This document shows positions 6,435-16,161 of a stretch of 25,000 nucleotides of DNA, in pieces. Each line of letters begins with the position of its first letter. The first letter of the stretch is position 1. Source of the DNA: Cryptomeria japonica (taxonomy: Eukaryota > Streptophyta > Pinopsida > Cupressales > Cupressaceae); contig NW_026729255.1 in assembly GCF_030272615.1 (NCBI RefSeq), forward strand, positions 1-25,000, in the 5' to 3' direction. The notes beneath the pieces were generated by a model that did not search any database, was not told the origin of the DNA, and was given only the letters and a program-made list of their open reading frames with translations. The position numbers and the translations under genes were made by a program.

Positions 6435-8224
6435 GCTCCATTCAAAAGTTTCCTGAAAAGGCAAAAAAAGTTGAGATTATAGAATTTCCCACTTGAGAGA
6501 TTGTAAAAAAAAAAAATTTAAAATGAAGGAAACGCGGGTGCCAAGGTGTGCGCAGCCCAGCCAAGGTGTGCGCACCAAGGCGCCCACCCTGGCGAAGGTG
6601 CACGCAAGGTGCGCACCCGAGGCAAACCGGACAATTAACCCAACTTTCGACTTCGCGCGCACCTTGGAGCGCACTTCGGAGCGCTCCTTGGTGCGCACCA
6701 ATCTTGGGCACCTCGGAGTGCACCATGGCGCCCACCAAGGTGCGCACCCGGGGCAAACCGAGCTCCGACTTCGTGCGCACCTTGGAGCGCACGAAAGGTG
6801 CGCACCATGGCGCCCACCAAGGTGCGCAGCCCAGCCAAGGCGTGCGCATCAAGGTGCGCACCCTGGCGAAGGTGCGCACCCGGGGCAAACCGAGCTCCGA
6901 CTTCGTGCGCACCTTGGAGCGCACAAAAGGTGCGCAACCCAGCCAAGGTGTGCGCACCCCGGTCAAACCGAGCTCCGAATCGTGCGCACCAGAGGTGCAC
7001 GCCATCGTGCGCACCTTGGAGCACACTTCGGAGCCCTCCTTGGTGCGCGCCGATGTTGCGCACCTCGGAGCGCACCCGGGGAAAACAATGCAATTAACCC
7101 GACTTTCGACTTCGTGGGCACCTCGGAGCGCTCTCGGGTTCGCACCTCGGAGCACACCGAGGTGCGCACCTTTGATGCGCTGCCTTCACCAATTTCCAGA
7201 AAAGGCAAGAAAACATTGAGAAGGTGTGCGCACCGAGGTGCCCACCCTGGCGAAGGTGCACGCGAGGTGCGCACCCGGGGCAAACCGGGCTCCGACTTCG
7301 TGCACGCCGCACCTTGGAGCACACTTCGGAGCGCTCCTTGGTGCGCACCAGGGCGCGCAACCCAGCCGAGGTGCCCACCCCGGCGAAGGTGCACGCGAGG
7401 TGCGCACCCGGGGCAAACCGGGCTCCGACTTCGTGCACGCCATGGTGCCCACCGCGGCGAAGGTGCACGCGAGGTGCGCACCCGGGGCAAACCGGGCTCC
7501 GACTTCGTGCACGCCGCACCTTGGAGCACACTTCGGAGCGCTCCTTGGTGCGCACCATGGTGCCCACCAGGGCGCGCAACCCCGCCGAAGGTGCACGCGA
7601 GGTGCGCACCCGGGGCAAACCGGGCTCCGACTTCGTGCACGCCGCACCTTGGAGCACACTTCGGAGCGCTCCTTGGTGCGCACCATGGTGCCCACCAGGG
7701 CGCGCAACCCCGCCGAAGGTGCACGCGAGGTGCGCACCCGGGGCAAACCGGGCTCCGACTTCGTGCACGCCATGGTGCGCACCGCGGCGAAGGTGCGCAC
7801 CCGGGGCAAACCGGGCTCCGACTTCGTGCACGCCGCACCTTGGAGCACACTTCGGAGCGCTCCTTGGTGCGCACCAGGGCGCGCAACCCAGCCGAGGTGC
7901 CCACCCCGGCGAAGGTGCACGCGAGGTGCGTACCCGGGGCAAACCGGGCTCCGACTTCGTGCACGCCGCACCTTGGAGCACACTTCGGAGCGCTCCTTGG
8001 TGCGCACCATGGTGCCCACCAGGCCGCGCAACCCAGCCAAGGTGTGCGCACCAAGGTGCACGCGAGGTGCGCACCCGGGGCAAACCGGGGTCCGACTTCG
8101 TGCACGCCGCACCTTGGAGCACACATCGGGGCGCTCCCGGGTTCGCACCGGCGTTGCGCACCGTGGTGGGCACCTCGGAGCACACCAAGGTGGGCAGCGA
8201 GGTGCGCACCTTTGATGCGATGCC
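6435..8224. repeat. Proximal modular GTGCGCAC spacer, copy 1
   Basis: Begins with a divergent AT-rich module (about 6435-6535, GGCAAAAAAAG, GAGATTATAGAATTTCC, an A12 run) and holds a truncated one at 7185-7220. Between them are irregular tandem modules of GCACCTTGGAGC(G/A)CACTTCGG, GGTGCGCACCCGGGGCAAAC and CTCCGACTTCGTGC. After 7220 a more homogeneous set follows, in which the CCCGGGGCAAACCGGGCTCC core returns every 60-140 bp. The left part uses GTGCGCACCTTGGAGCGCAC, the right part GTGCACGCCGCACCTTGGAG. Frames of several hundred codons are open on both strands at once, which marks them as composition artefacts. Confidence 0.8.
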
Positions 8225-10589
8225 TTCACTAATTTCCATAAAAGGCAAAAAAAAAACGAGATTTTAAAATTTCCGTTTTGAAAGATAGTGAGAAAAAGGG
8301 AATGCTGGTGCCATCTTGAGCCCGCCCTGGTGCGCAGCCCAGCCAAGGTGTGCGCACCAAGGTGCCCACCCTGGCGAAGGTGCGCGCCCGGGCAATTAAC
8401 CCAACTTCCAACTTCGCGCGCGCCAGGGTGGGAGCGCACCCAACAACCGGGCCTGGGAAGAGCCAATGCGAGAAACCCCACCAAACGCTCTGACAAAAAA
8501 AGAGGGGGCGCTCCAGTAACCCCGCTTCGGAGCGCACCCTGGGCAAACCCAGCCAAGGTGCCCACCCCGGCCAAGGTGCAGGCGAGGTGCGCACCCGGGG
8601 CAAACCGGGCTCCGACAACGTGCACGCCGCACCTTGGAGCACACTTCGTAGCGCTCCCGGGTGCGCACCTCAGAGCACACCAAGGTGGGCAGCGAGGTGC
8701 GCACCTTTGATGCGCTGCCTTCACTAATTTCCAGAAAAGGCAAAAAAAAAAGGAGATTTTAAAATTTCCGTTTTGAAAGATAGTGAAAAAAACGGAACGC
8801 GCGTGCCATCTTGAGCCCGCCCTGGTGCGCAGCCCAGGTAAGGTGCCCACCCTGGCAAAGGTGCGCACCCGGGCAATTAACCCTACTTCCGACTTCGTGC
8901 GCGCCAGGGTGGCAACCGGGCCTCGGAAGAGCCAATGCGAGAAACCCCACCAAACGCTCCGACAAAAAAAGAGGCGGCGCTCCAATAACCCCGCTTCGGA
9001 GCGCAGCCGGGGCAAACCCAGCCAAGGTGCCCACCCCGACGAAGGTGCACGCGAGGTGCGCACCCGGGGCAAACCGGGCTCCGACAACGTGCACGCAGCA
9101 CCTTGGAGCACACTTCGAAGCACTCCCGGGTGCCCACCGGCGTTGCGCACCGTGGTGGGCAGCGAGGTGCGCACCTTTGATGCGCTGCCTTCACTAATTT
9201 CCAGAAAAAGGCAAAAAAAAATGAGATTTTAAAATTTCCATTTTGAAAGATAGTGAAAAAAAAGGAACGCGGGTGCCATCTTGAGCCCGCCCTGGTGCGC
9301 AGCCCAGGCAAGGCATGCGCACCAAGGTGCCCACCCGAGGTGCACACCCGGGGCAAACCGGGCTCCGACTTCGTGCAGGCCGCACCTTGGAGCACACTTC
9401 GGAGCGCTCCTTGGTGCGCACCATGGTGCCCACCAGGGCGCGCAACCCAGCCAAGGTCTGCACACCAAGGTGCCCACCCCGGCGAAGGTGCACGCGAGGT
9501 GCGCACCCGGGGCAAACCGGGCTCCGACTTCGTGCACGCCATGGTGCCCACCGCGGCGAAGGTGCACGCGAGGTGCGCACCCGGGGCAAACCGGGCTCCG
9601 ACTTCGTGCACGCCGCACCTTGGAGCACACTTCGGAGCGCTCCTTGGTGCGCACCATGGTGCCCACCAGGGCGCGCAACCCAGCCAAGGTGTGCGCACCA
9701 AGGTGCACGCGAGGTGCGCACCCGGGGCAAACCGGGGTCCGACTTCGTGCACGCCGCACCTTGGAGCACACATCGGAGCGCTCCCAGGTTCGCACCAGCG
9801 TTGCGCACCTTTGATGCGCTGCCTTCACTAATTTCCAGAAAAGGCAAAAAAAAACGAGATTTTAAAATTTCCGTTCTGAAAGATAGTGAAAAAAACGGAA
9901 CGCGGGTGCCATCTTGAGCCCTTCCTGGTGCGCACCCCAGGCAAGTTGTGCGCACCAAGGTGCCCACCCTGGCGGAGGTGCGCGCCCGGGGCAATCCGGG
10001 CTCCGACTTCGTGCACTGCATGGTGCCCACCAAGGCGCGCAACCCAGCCAAGGTGCCCACCGCAGCGAAGGTGCACGCGAGGTGCGCACGCGAGGTGCAC
10101 ACCCGGGGCAAACCGGGCTCCGACTTCGTGCACGCCGCACCTTGGAGCACACTTCAGAGCGCTCCTTGGTGCGCACCAGGGCGCGCAACCCAGCCGAGGT
10201 GCCCACCCCGGCGAAGGTGCACGCGAGGTGCGCACCCGGGGCAAACCGGGCTCCGACTTCGTGCACGCCATGGTGCCCACCGCGGCGAAGGTGCGCACCC
10301 GGGGCAAACCGGGCTCCGACTTCGTGCACGCCGCACCTTGGAGCACACTTCGGAGCGCTCCTTGGTGCGCACCATGGTGCCCACCAGGCCGCGCAACCCA
10401 GCCAAGGTGTGCGCACCAAGGTGCACGCGAGGTGCGCACCCGGGGCAAACCGGGGTCCGACTTCGTGCACGCCGCACCTTGGAGCACACATCGGGGCGCT
10501 CCCGGGTTCGCACCGGCGTTGCGCACCGTGGTGGGCACCTCGGAGCACACCAAGGTGGGCAGCGAGGTGCGCACCTTTGATGCGATGCC
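8225..10589. repeat. 2,365-bp spacer period A, copy 1
   Basis: First of two long direct repeats inside the unit. AT-rich modules starting TTCACTAATTTCC lie at 8225, 8720, 9190 and 9824. The first three recur in period B at offsets of 2365, 2365 and 2364 bp, the fourth at 2086. Two GAGCCAATGCGAGAAACCCC segments (8460, 8930), each followed by an A7 run, sit between modules 1-2 and 2-3. The remainder is GTGCGCACC-type spacer. Similarity to period B can be traced back to about 7930. No gene is present. Confidence 0.85.
8720..8804. repeat. AT-rich stem-loop module (type example of nine)
   Basis: TTCACTAATTTCCAGAAAAGG, an A-run, GAGATTTTAAAATTTCC, then a hairpin: TTCCGTTTT at 8766-8774 pairs perfectly with AAAACGGAA at 8789-8797 around a 14-base loop. 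ATTTTAAAAT inside is itself a 10-bp palindrome. In unit 1 the module starts at 8225, 8720, 9190, 9824, 10590, 11085, 11554, 11910 and 12424; in unit 2 at 16162, 16657, 17127, 17761, 18527, 19022, 19491, 19847 and 20361; in unit 3 at 24098 and 24593. The first of each period (8225, 10590) has AAAAAGGGAA in the right arm, which weakens the hairpin. It could be a scaffold-attachment-like or origin-like element; function unknown. Confidence 0.8.
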
Positions 10590-12423
10590 TTCACTAATTT
10601 CCATAAAAGGCAAAAAAAAAACGAGATTTTAAAATTTCCGTTTTGAAAGATAGTGAGAAAAAGGGAATGCTGGTGCCATCTTGAGCCCGCCCTGGTGCGC
10701 AGCCCAGCCAAGGTTTGCGCACCAAGGTGCCCACCCTGGCGAAGGTGCGCGCCCGGGCAATTAACCCAACTTCCAACTTCGCGCGCGCCAGGGTGGGAGC
10801 GCACCCAACAACCGGGCCTGGGAAGAGCCAATGCGAGAAACCCCACCAAACTCTCTGACAAAAAAAGAGGGGGCGCTCCAGTAACCCCGCTTCGGAGCGC
10901 ACCCTGGGCAAACCCAGCCAAGGTGCCCACCCCGGCCAAGGTGCAGGCGAGGTGCGCACCCGGGGCAAACCGGGCTCCGACAACGTGCACGCCGCACCTT
11001 GGAGCACACTTCGTAGCGCTCCCGGGTGCGCACCTCAGAGCACACCAAGGTGGGCAGCGAGGTGCGCACCTTTGATGCGCTGCCTTCACTAATTTCCAGA
11101 AAAGGCAAAAAAAAAAGGAGATTTTAAAATTTCCGTTTTGAAAGATAGTGAAAAAAACGGAACGCGCGTGCCATCTTGAGCCCGCCCTGGTGCGCAGCCC
11201 AGGTAAGGTGCCACCCTGGCAAAGGTGCGCACCCGGGCAATTAACCCTACTTCCGACTTCGTGCGCGCCAGGGTGGCAACCGGGCCTCGGAAGAGCCAAT
11301 GCGAGAAACCCCACCAAACGCTCCGACAAAAAAAGAGGCGGCGCTCCAATAACCCCGCTTCGGAGCGCAGCCGGGGCAAACCAAGCCAAGGTGCCCACCC
11401 CGACGAAGGTGCACGCGAGGTGCGCACCCGGGGCAAACCGGGCTCCGACAACGTGCACGCAGCACCTTGGAGCACACTTCGAAGCACTCCCGGGTGCCCA
11501 CCGGCGTTGCGCACCGTGGTGGGCAGCGAGGTGCGCACCTTTGATGCGCTGCCTTCACTAATTTCCAGAAAAAGGCAAAAAAAAATGAGATTTTAAAATT
11601 TCCGTTTTGAAAGATAGTGAAAAAAAAGGAACGCGGGTGCCATCTTGAGCCCGCCCTGGTGCGCAGCCCAGGCAAGGCATGCGCACCAAGGTGCCCACCC
11701 GAGGTGCACACCCGGGGCAAACCGGGCTCCGACTTCGTGCAGGCCGCACCTTGGAGCACACTTCGGAGCGCTCCTTGGTGCGCACCATGGTGCCCACCAG
11801 GGCGCACCCGAGGCAAACCGGGCTCCGACTTCGTGCACGCCGCACCTTGGAGCACACATCGGAGCGCTCCCAGGTTCGCACCAGCGTTGCGCACCTTTGA
11901 TGCGCTGCCTTCACTAATTTCCAGAAAAGGCAAAAAAAAACGATATTTTAAAATTTCCGTTCTGAAAGATAGTGAAAAAAACGGAACGCGGGTGCCATCT
12001 TGAGCCCTTCCTGATGCGCAGCCCAGGCAAGTTGTGCGCACCAAGGTGCCCACCCTGGCGGAGGTGCGCGCCCGGGGCAAACCGGGCTCCGACTTCGTGC
12101 ACTGCATGGTGCCCACCAAGGCGCGCAACCCAGCCAAGGTGCCCACCGCAGCGAAGGTGCACGCGAGGTGCGCACCCGAGGTGCACACCCGGGGCAAACC
12201 GGGCTCCGACTTCGTGCACGCCGCACCTTGGAGCACACTTCAGAGCGCTCCTTGGTACGCACCAGGGCGCGCAACCCAGCCAAGGTGCTCACCCCGGCGA
12301 AGGTGCACGCGAGGTGCGCACCCGGGGCAAACCGGGCTCGGACTTCGTGCACGCCGCACCTTGGAGCACACATCGGAGCGCTCCCGGGTTCGCACCAGCA
12401 TTGCGCACCTTTGATGCGCTGCC
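10590..12423. repeat. Spacer period B with 279-bp deletion, copy 1
   Basis: Second long direct repeat. AT-rich modules at 10590, 11085, 11554 and 11910 match those of period A in order. Relative to A, about 279 bp of GTGCGCACC modules are missing near 11805 (the offset falls from 2365 to 2086) and a further part is missing before 12424. A 1-bp loss occurs near 11211 (GTGCCACC against GTGCCCACC). The CCAATGCGAGAAACC segments are at 10826 and 11294. No gene is present. Confidence 0.85.
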
Positions 12424-12566
12424 TTCACTAATTTCCAGAAAAGGCAAAAAAAAGAAAAAAATGAGATTTTAAAATTTCCGTTTTGAAAGATAGTGAAAAA
12501 AACGGAACGCGGGTGCCATCTTGAGCCCGCCCTGGTGTGCAGCCCAGGCAAGTTGTGCGCACCAAG
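12424..12566. repeat. Truncated third spacer period, copy 1
   Basis: One more AT-rich module starts a third period that is cut off after about 143 bp at 12566, where the minisatellite of the next 7.9-kb unit begins. The module has a longer A/G tract (AAAAAAAGAAAAAAATGAG) than the others. Confidence 0.75.
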
Positions 12567-12568
12567 GC

Positions 12569-12590
12569 ACCCACCCTGGCCAAGGTGGGT
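12569..12590. other. Near-palindrome at the unit junction, copy 2
   Basis: Same 22-bp inverted repeat as at 4631, here directly joining the truncated third spacer period of unit 1 to the minisatellite of unit 2. Confidence 0.7.
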
Positions 12591-13053
12591 CACGGGGTGG
12601 GTCCTAGGGTGGGTAACGGGGTGGGTACTAAGGTGCGTGCCAAGGTGGGTCATAGGGTGGGTGCCAAGGTGGGCACCAGGGTGGGTGTGCACCAACCCTA
12701 GCCAGGGTAGGTCACGGGGTGGTTGTCGGGGTGGGCGTCAAGGAGCCAAGGTGGGTGGCAAGTAGCCAAGTTGCGTGCCAAGGTGGGTGTCGGGGTGGGT
12801 GCCAAGGATCCAAGGTGGGTGCCAAGGAACCAAGGTGGGTGTCTGGGTGGGTGCCGAGGTGGGAGCCAGGGTGGGTCCCAAGGTGAGTGCAAAGGTGGGT
12901 GCCAGGGTCAAGGTGAGTGCCAATGTGGGTTCCAAGGTGCCAGGGTCAGGGTGAGTGCCAATGTGGGTTCAAAGGTGCTAAGTTGGGTGCGAGGTTGGGT
13001 GCGAGGGTGGGTGGGTGCCAAGGTGTGCTAGGTGGAAGCCCGGGTGGGTCGGC
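12591..13053. repeat. GGTGGGT minisatellite, copy 2
   Basis: Same degenerate G-rich minisatellite as 4653-5115, about 0.46 kb. It lacks the extra 1.2 kb found left of the first unit. Confidence 0.9.
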
Positions 13054-13433
13054 ATCCCATGGGTGTCGAGTTGGGTGCCTGATGGGTGCTTCTTGTCAAG
13101 TTTTAGTCGTCGGGACTCATTTCGAGCCTTAGAGGTCGTTTCTTGTCCGGTTGCCCTGTCTTCGACCTGGGAACCCAATTTTGGTCCTCGGGTCCCATTT
13201 TTTTTTGTCTCGCATCCCACTTTTGGCCTGTGGCCTTTTCGGGGTCGATTCTCGTTTTGGGCATCAGAGCATGTTTCTTCTCCTAAAACCCAATATTTGT
13301 TTATTAAGTCTCGGAACACATTTTTGTTCTCGTGGACCCATCATGGGTCTTGGAACGCATTTGTGGTCCTTGGGTCCCATTTTGCATCCCGAAACTTGTG
13401 TTTTGGTGCTTGATCCCTATTTTGGGTGCCCAC
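13054..13433. other. Lower-GC island upstream of 5S, copy 2
   Basis: Same sequence as the island at 5116-5495 with no difference seen. No gene is recognised. Confidence 0.6.
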
Positions 13434-13788
13434 CTTGCACCAAGTGCGCACCCGGGGCAAACCGAGCGCCTTGGTGCACCGGGGCAAGATCGAGCGTGCA
13501 CCCGAGGCGCCCCGAACATGCACCAAGGTGCACTCGGCCCACATGTGAGCGCAGGTCGTTGCGCCCGAGGTGGTGTGTGGGCACCGCGTTGCAGACGGGA
13601 CACTGCACGCACACGACGCCCCCTCCAGGTGCACGCACGTAGGCCGGGCCGGGTGCACACCCGACGCCCTAGCAAGGTGCGCGCACCCGGGCAGGGCTCA
13701 CACTTGGCGAACGGGGCGCACTTCGCGAGGGAGGGTGTGCACCTCGACGGGGGTGGGTGGCCGGGGTGGATTCGCACGTGGGTCGCGG
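13434..13788. other. GC-rich 5' flank of 5S gene, copy 2
   Basis: Matches 5496-5850. CpG-rich, no gene seen. Confidence 0.6.
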
Positions 13789-13821
13789 TTTGCTAAGTAC
13801 ACACTGCGACAAGCTCATAAC
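13789..13821 (+). promoter_or_regulatory. 5S upstream promoter region, copy 2
   Basis: Identical to the -33 to -1 segment of copy 1: TTTGCTAAGTAC around -28 and C at -1. Confidence 0.55.
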
Positions 13822-13939
13822 GGGTGCGATCATACCAGCGTTAGTGCACCGGATCCCATCAGAACTCCGCAGTTAAGCGCGCTTGGGCCGGAGTAGTACT
13901 GGGATGGGTGACCTCCCGGGAAGTCCCGGTGTTGCACCC
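13822..13939 (+). rRNA. 5S ribosomal RNA, copy 2
   Basis: Identical in sequence to the copy at 5884, exactly 7,938 bp downstream and on the same strand. Box A (13871-13888), box C (about 13895-13913), helix I ends and the T6 stop are all intact, so it should be transcribable. Identity of all three genes and their flanks shows that the whole unit, not only the gene, is being homogenised or was recently amplified. Confidence 0.98.
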
Positions 13940-13945
13940 TTTTTT
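13940..13945 (+). terminator. Pol III T6 terminator, copy 2
   Basis: Six T directly after the gene, with a second T5 at 13948-13952. Confidence 0.9.
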
Positions 13946-13952
13946 AGTTTTT

Positions 13953-14371
13953 CGCCGGGCGTCGCAATGCTATTTGAATAAACCTTTTGCCCGTTTGCGT
14001 TCTCGTCGGGGCCGGGCCGGGCCGGGGTGCGCTGCCCGCACTACCGCGCGCGCGGGGGGCGACACCGAGCGCGCACCCGAGGCGCCCCGAGCACACAGGC
14101 CACGGTGCAACCCGGGCGTTGTGCGCGCACCCCGGTGCGCCCGAGGTGCTGCGCGCGCACCCAGGTGAAATCGGTGTGCACCTCGGCCAGTGCGCGCTCG
14201 GTCGAGTCGCGCACGTTGGCCAAGGTGCACGGTGATGTTTCTTACTCTAAGGTTCCGCACCAGACGCCCGGGACAGGTGAGCGAAGCTGGGCGGGGCCGG
14301 GTGCGCGGCCGGGGCAGGTGCACGCAGCTGGAGAGAGCTTTGGAGCACACTTCGGAGCGCACCAATGATGC
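13953..14371. other. GC-rich 3' flank of 5S gene, copy 2
   Basis: Matches 6015-6434 apart from one G fewer in the run near 14290. No gene seen. Confidence 0.6.
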
Positions 14372-16161
14372 GCTCCATTCAAAAGTTTCCTGAAAAGGCA
14401 AAAAAAGTTGAGATTATAGAATTTCCCACTTGAGAGATTGTAAAAAAAAAAAATTTAAAATGAAGGAAACGCGGGTGCCAAGGTGTGCGCAGCCCAGCCA
14501 AGGTGTGCGCACCAAGGCGCCCACCCTGGCGAAGGTGCACGCAAGGTGCGCACCCGAGGCAAACCGGACAATTAACCCAACTTTCGACTTCGCGCGCACC
14601 TTGGAGCGCACTTCGGAGCGCTCCTTGGTGCGCACCAATCTTGGGCACCTCGGAGTGCACCATGGCGCCCACCAAGGTGCGCACCCGGGGCAAACCGAGC
14701 TCCGACTTCGTGCGCACCTTGGAGCGCACGAAAGGTGCGCACCATGGCGCCCACCAAGGTGCGCAGCCCAGCCAAGGCGTGCGCATCAAGGTGCGCACCC
14801 TGGCGAAGGTGCGCACCCGGGGCAAACCGAGCTCCGACTTCGTGCGCACCTTGGAGCGCACAAAAGGTGCGCAACCCAGCCAAGGTGTGCGCACCCCGGT
14901 CAAACCGAGCTCCGAATCGTGCGCACCAGAGGTGCACGCCATCGTGCGCACCTTGGAGCACACTTCGGAGCCCTCCTTGGTGCGCGCCGATGTTGCGCAC
15001 CTCGGAGCGCACCCGGGGAAAACAATGCAATTAACCCGACTTTCGACTTCGTGGGCACCTCGGAGCGCTCTCGGGTTCGCACCTCGGAGCACACCGAGGT
15101 GCGCACCTTTGATGCGCTGCCTTCACCAATTTCCAGAAAAGGCAAGAAAACATTGAGAAGGTGTGCGCACCGAGGTGCCCACCCTGGCGAAGGTGCACGC
15201 GAGGTGCGCACCCGGGGCAAACCGGGCTCCGACTTCGTGCACGCCGCACCTTGGAGCACACTTCGGAGCGCTCCTTGGTGCGCACCAGGGCGCGCAACCC
15301 AGCCGAGGTGCCCACCCCGGCGAAGGTGCACGCGAGGTGCGCACCCGGGGCAAACCGGGCTCCGACTTCGTGCACGCCATGGTGCCCACCGCGGCGAAGG
15401 TGCACGCGAGGTGCGCACCCGGGGCAAACCGGGCTCCGACTTCGTGCACGCCGCACCTTGGAGCACACTTCGGAGCGCTCCTTGGTGCGCACCATGGTGC
15501 CCACCAGGGCGCGCAACCCCGCCGAAGGTGCACGCGAGGTGCGCACCCGGGGCAAACCGGGCTCCGACTTCGTGCACGCCGCACCTTGGAGCACACTTCG
15601 GAGCGCTCCTTGGTGCGCACCATGGTGCCCACCAGGGCGCGCAACCCCGCCGAAGGTGCACGCGAGGTGCGCACCCGGGGCAAACCGGGCTCCGACTTCG
15701 TGCACGCCATGGTGCGCACCGCGGCGAAGGTGCGCACCCGGGGCAAACCGGGCTCCGACTTCGTGCACGCCGCACCTTGGAGCACACTTCGGAGCGCTCC
15801 TTGGTGCGCACCAGGGCGCGCAACCCAGCCGAGGTGCCCACCCCGGCGAAGGTGCACGCGAGGTGCGTACCCGGGGCAAACCGGGCTCCGACTTCGTGCA
15901 CGCCGCACCTTGGAGCACACTTCGGAGCGCTCCTTGGTGCGCACCATGGTGCCCACCAGGCCGCGCAACCCAGCCAAGGTGTGCGCACCAAGGTGCACGC
16001 GAGGTGCGCACCCGGGGCAAACCGGGGTCCGACTTCGTGCACGCCGCACCTTGGAGCACACATCGGGGCGCTCCCGGGTTCGCACCGGCGTTGCGCACCG
16101 TGGTGGGCACCTCGGAGCACACCAAGGTGGGCAGCGAGGTGCGCACCTTTGATGCGATGCC
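14372..16161. repeat. Proximal modular GTGCGCAC spacer, copy 2
   Basis: Same modular block as 6435-8224, offset 7,937 bp, with the divergent AT-rich module first and the truncated module near 15122. Long open frames on both strands are artefacts. Confidence 0.8.

Larger units (their letters stand above)
4629..12566 (+). repeat. 7.94-kb 5S rDNA unit, copy 1
   Basis: First full copy of the large tandem unit, 7,938 bp. It is bounded by exact recurrence of GCACCCACCCTGGCCAAGG at 4629 and 12567; the base before differs (T at 4628, G at 12566). Inner order: minisatellite 4629-5115, lower-GC island 5116-5495, GC-rich flank 5496-5850, 5S gene 5884-6001, 3' flank to 6434, modular spacer 6435-12566. 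Plant 5S units are usually a few hundred bases to about 1 kb, so this is far outside the norm for a stand-alone array. The copy is distinguished from copy 2 by five instead of four G in the run at about 6354 and by A at 9240. Confidence 0.95.

Noticed and set aside
6493-8232. 579-codon open frame on the + strand (and its copies at 14430 and 22366)
   Set aside because: Low-complexity repeat translation with other long frames open on both strands, no domain, and module indels that shift phase. Explained by GC-rich repeats with few stop words.
8225-8310. Poly(A)-tailed retroposon at the AT-rich modules
   Set aside because: The A-runs are internal to a conserved module that continues into a hairpin. 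No target-site duplications or element body are seen.
8455-8520. CCAAT-box promoter at GAGCCAATGCGAG
   Set aside because: A CCAAT word is present and repeated, but no TATA box or start motif lies at a sensible distance. It is carried passively by the 2.4-kb period.
7186-9174. 662-codon open frame on the - strand (and copies at 15123 and 23059)
   Set aside because: Same reason. It runs through AT-rich modules and spacer modules alike and resembles no protein.
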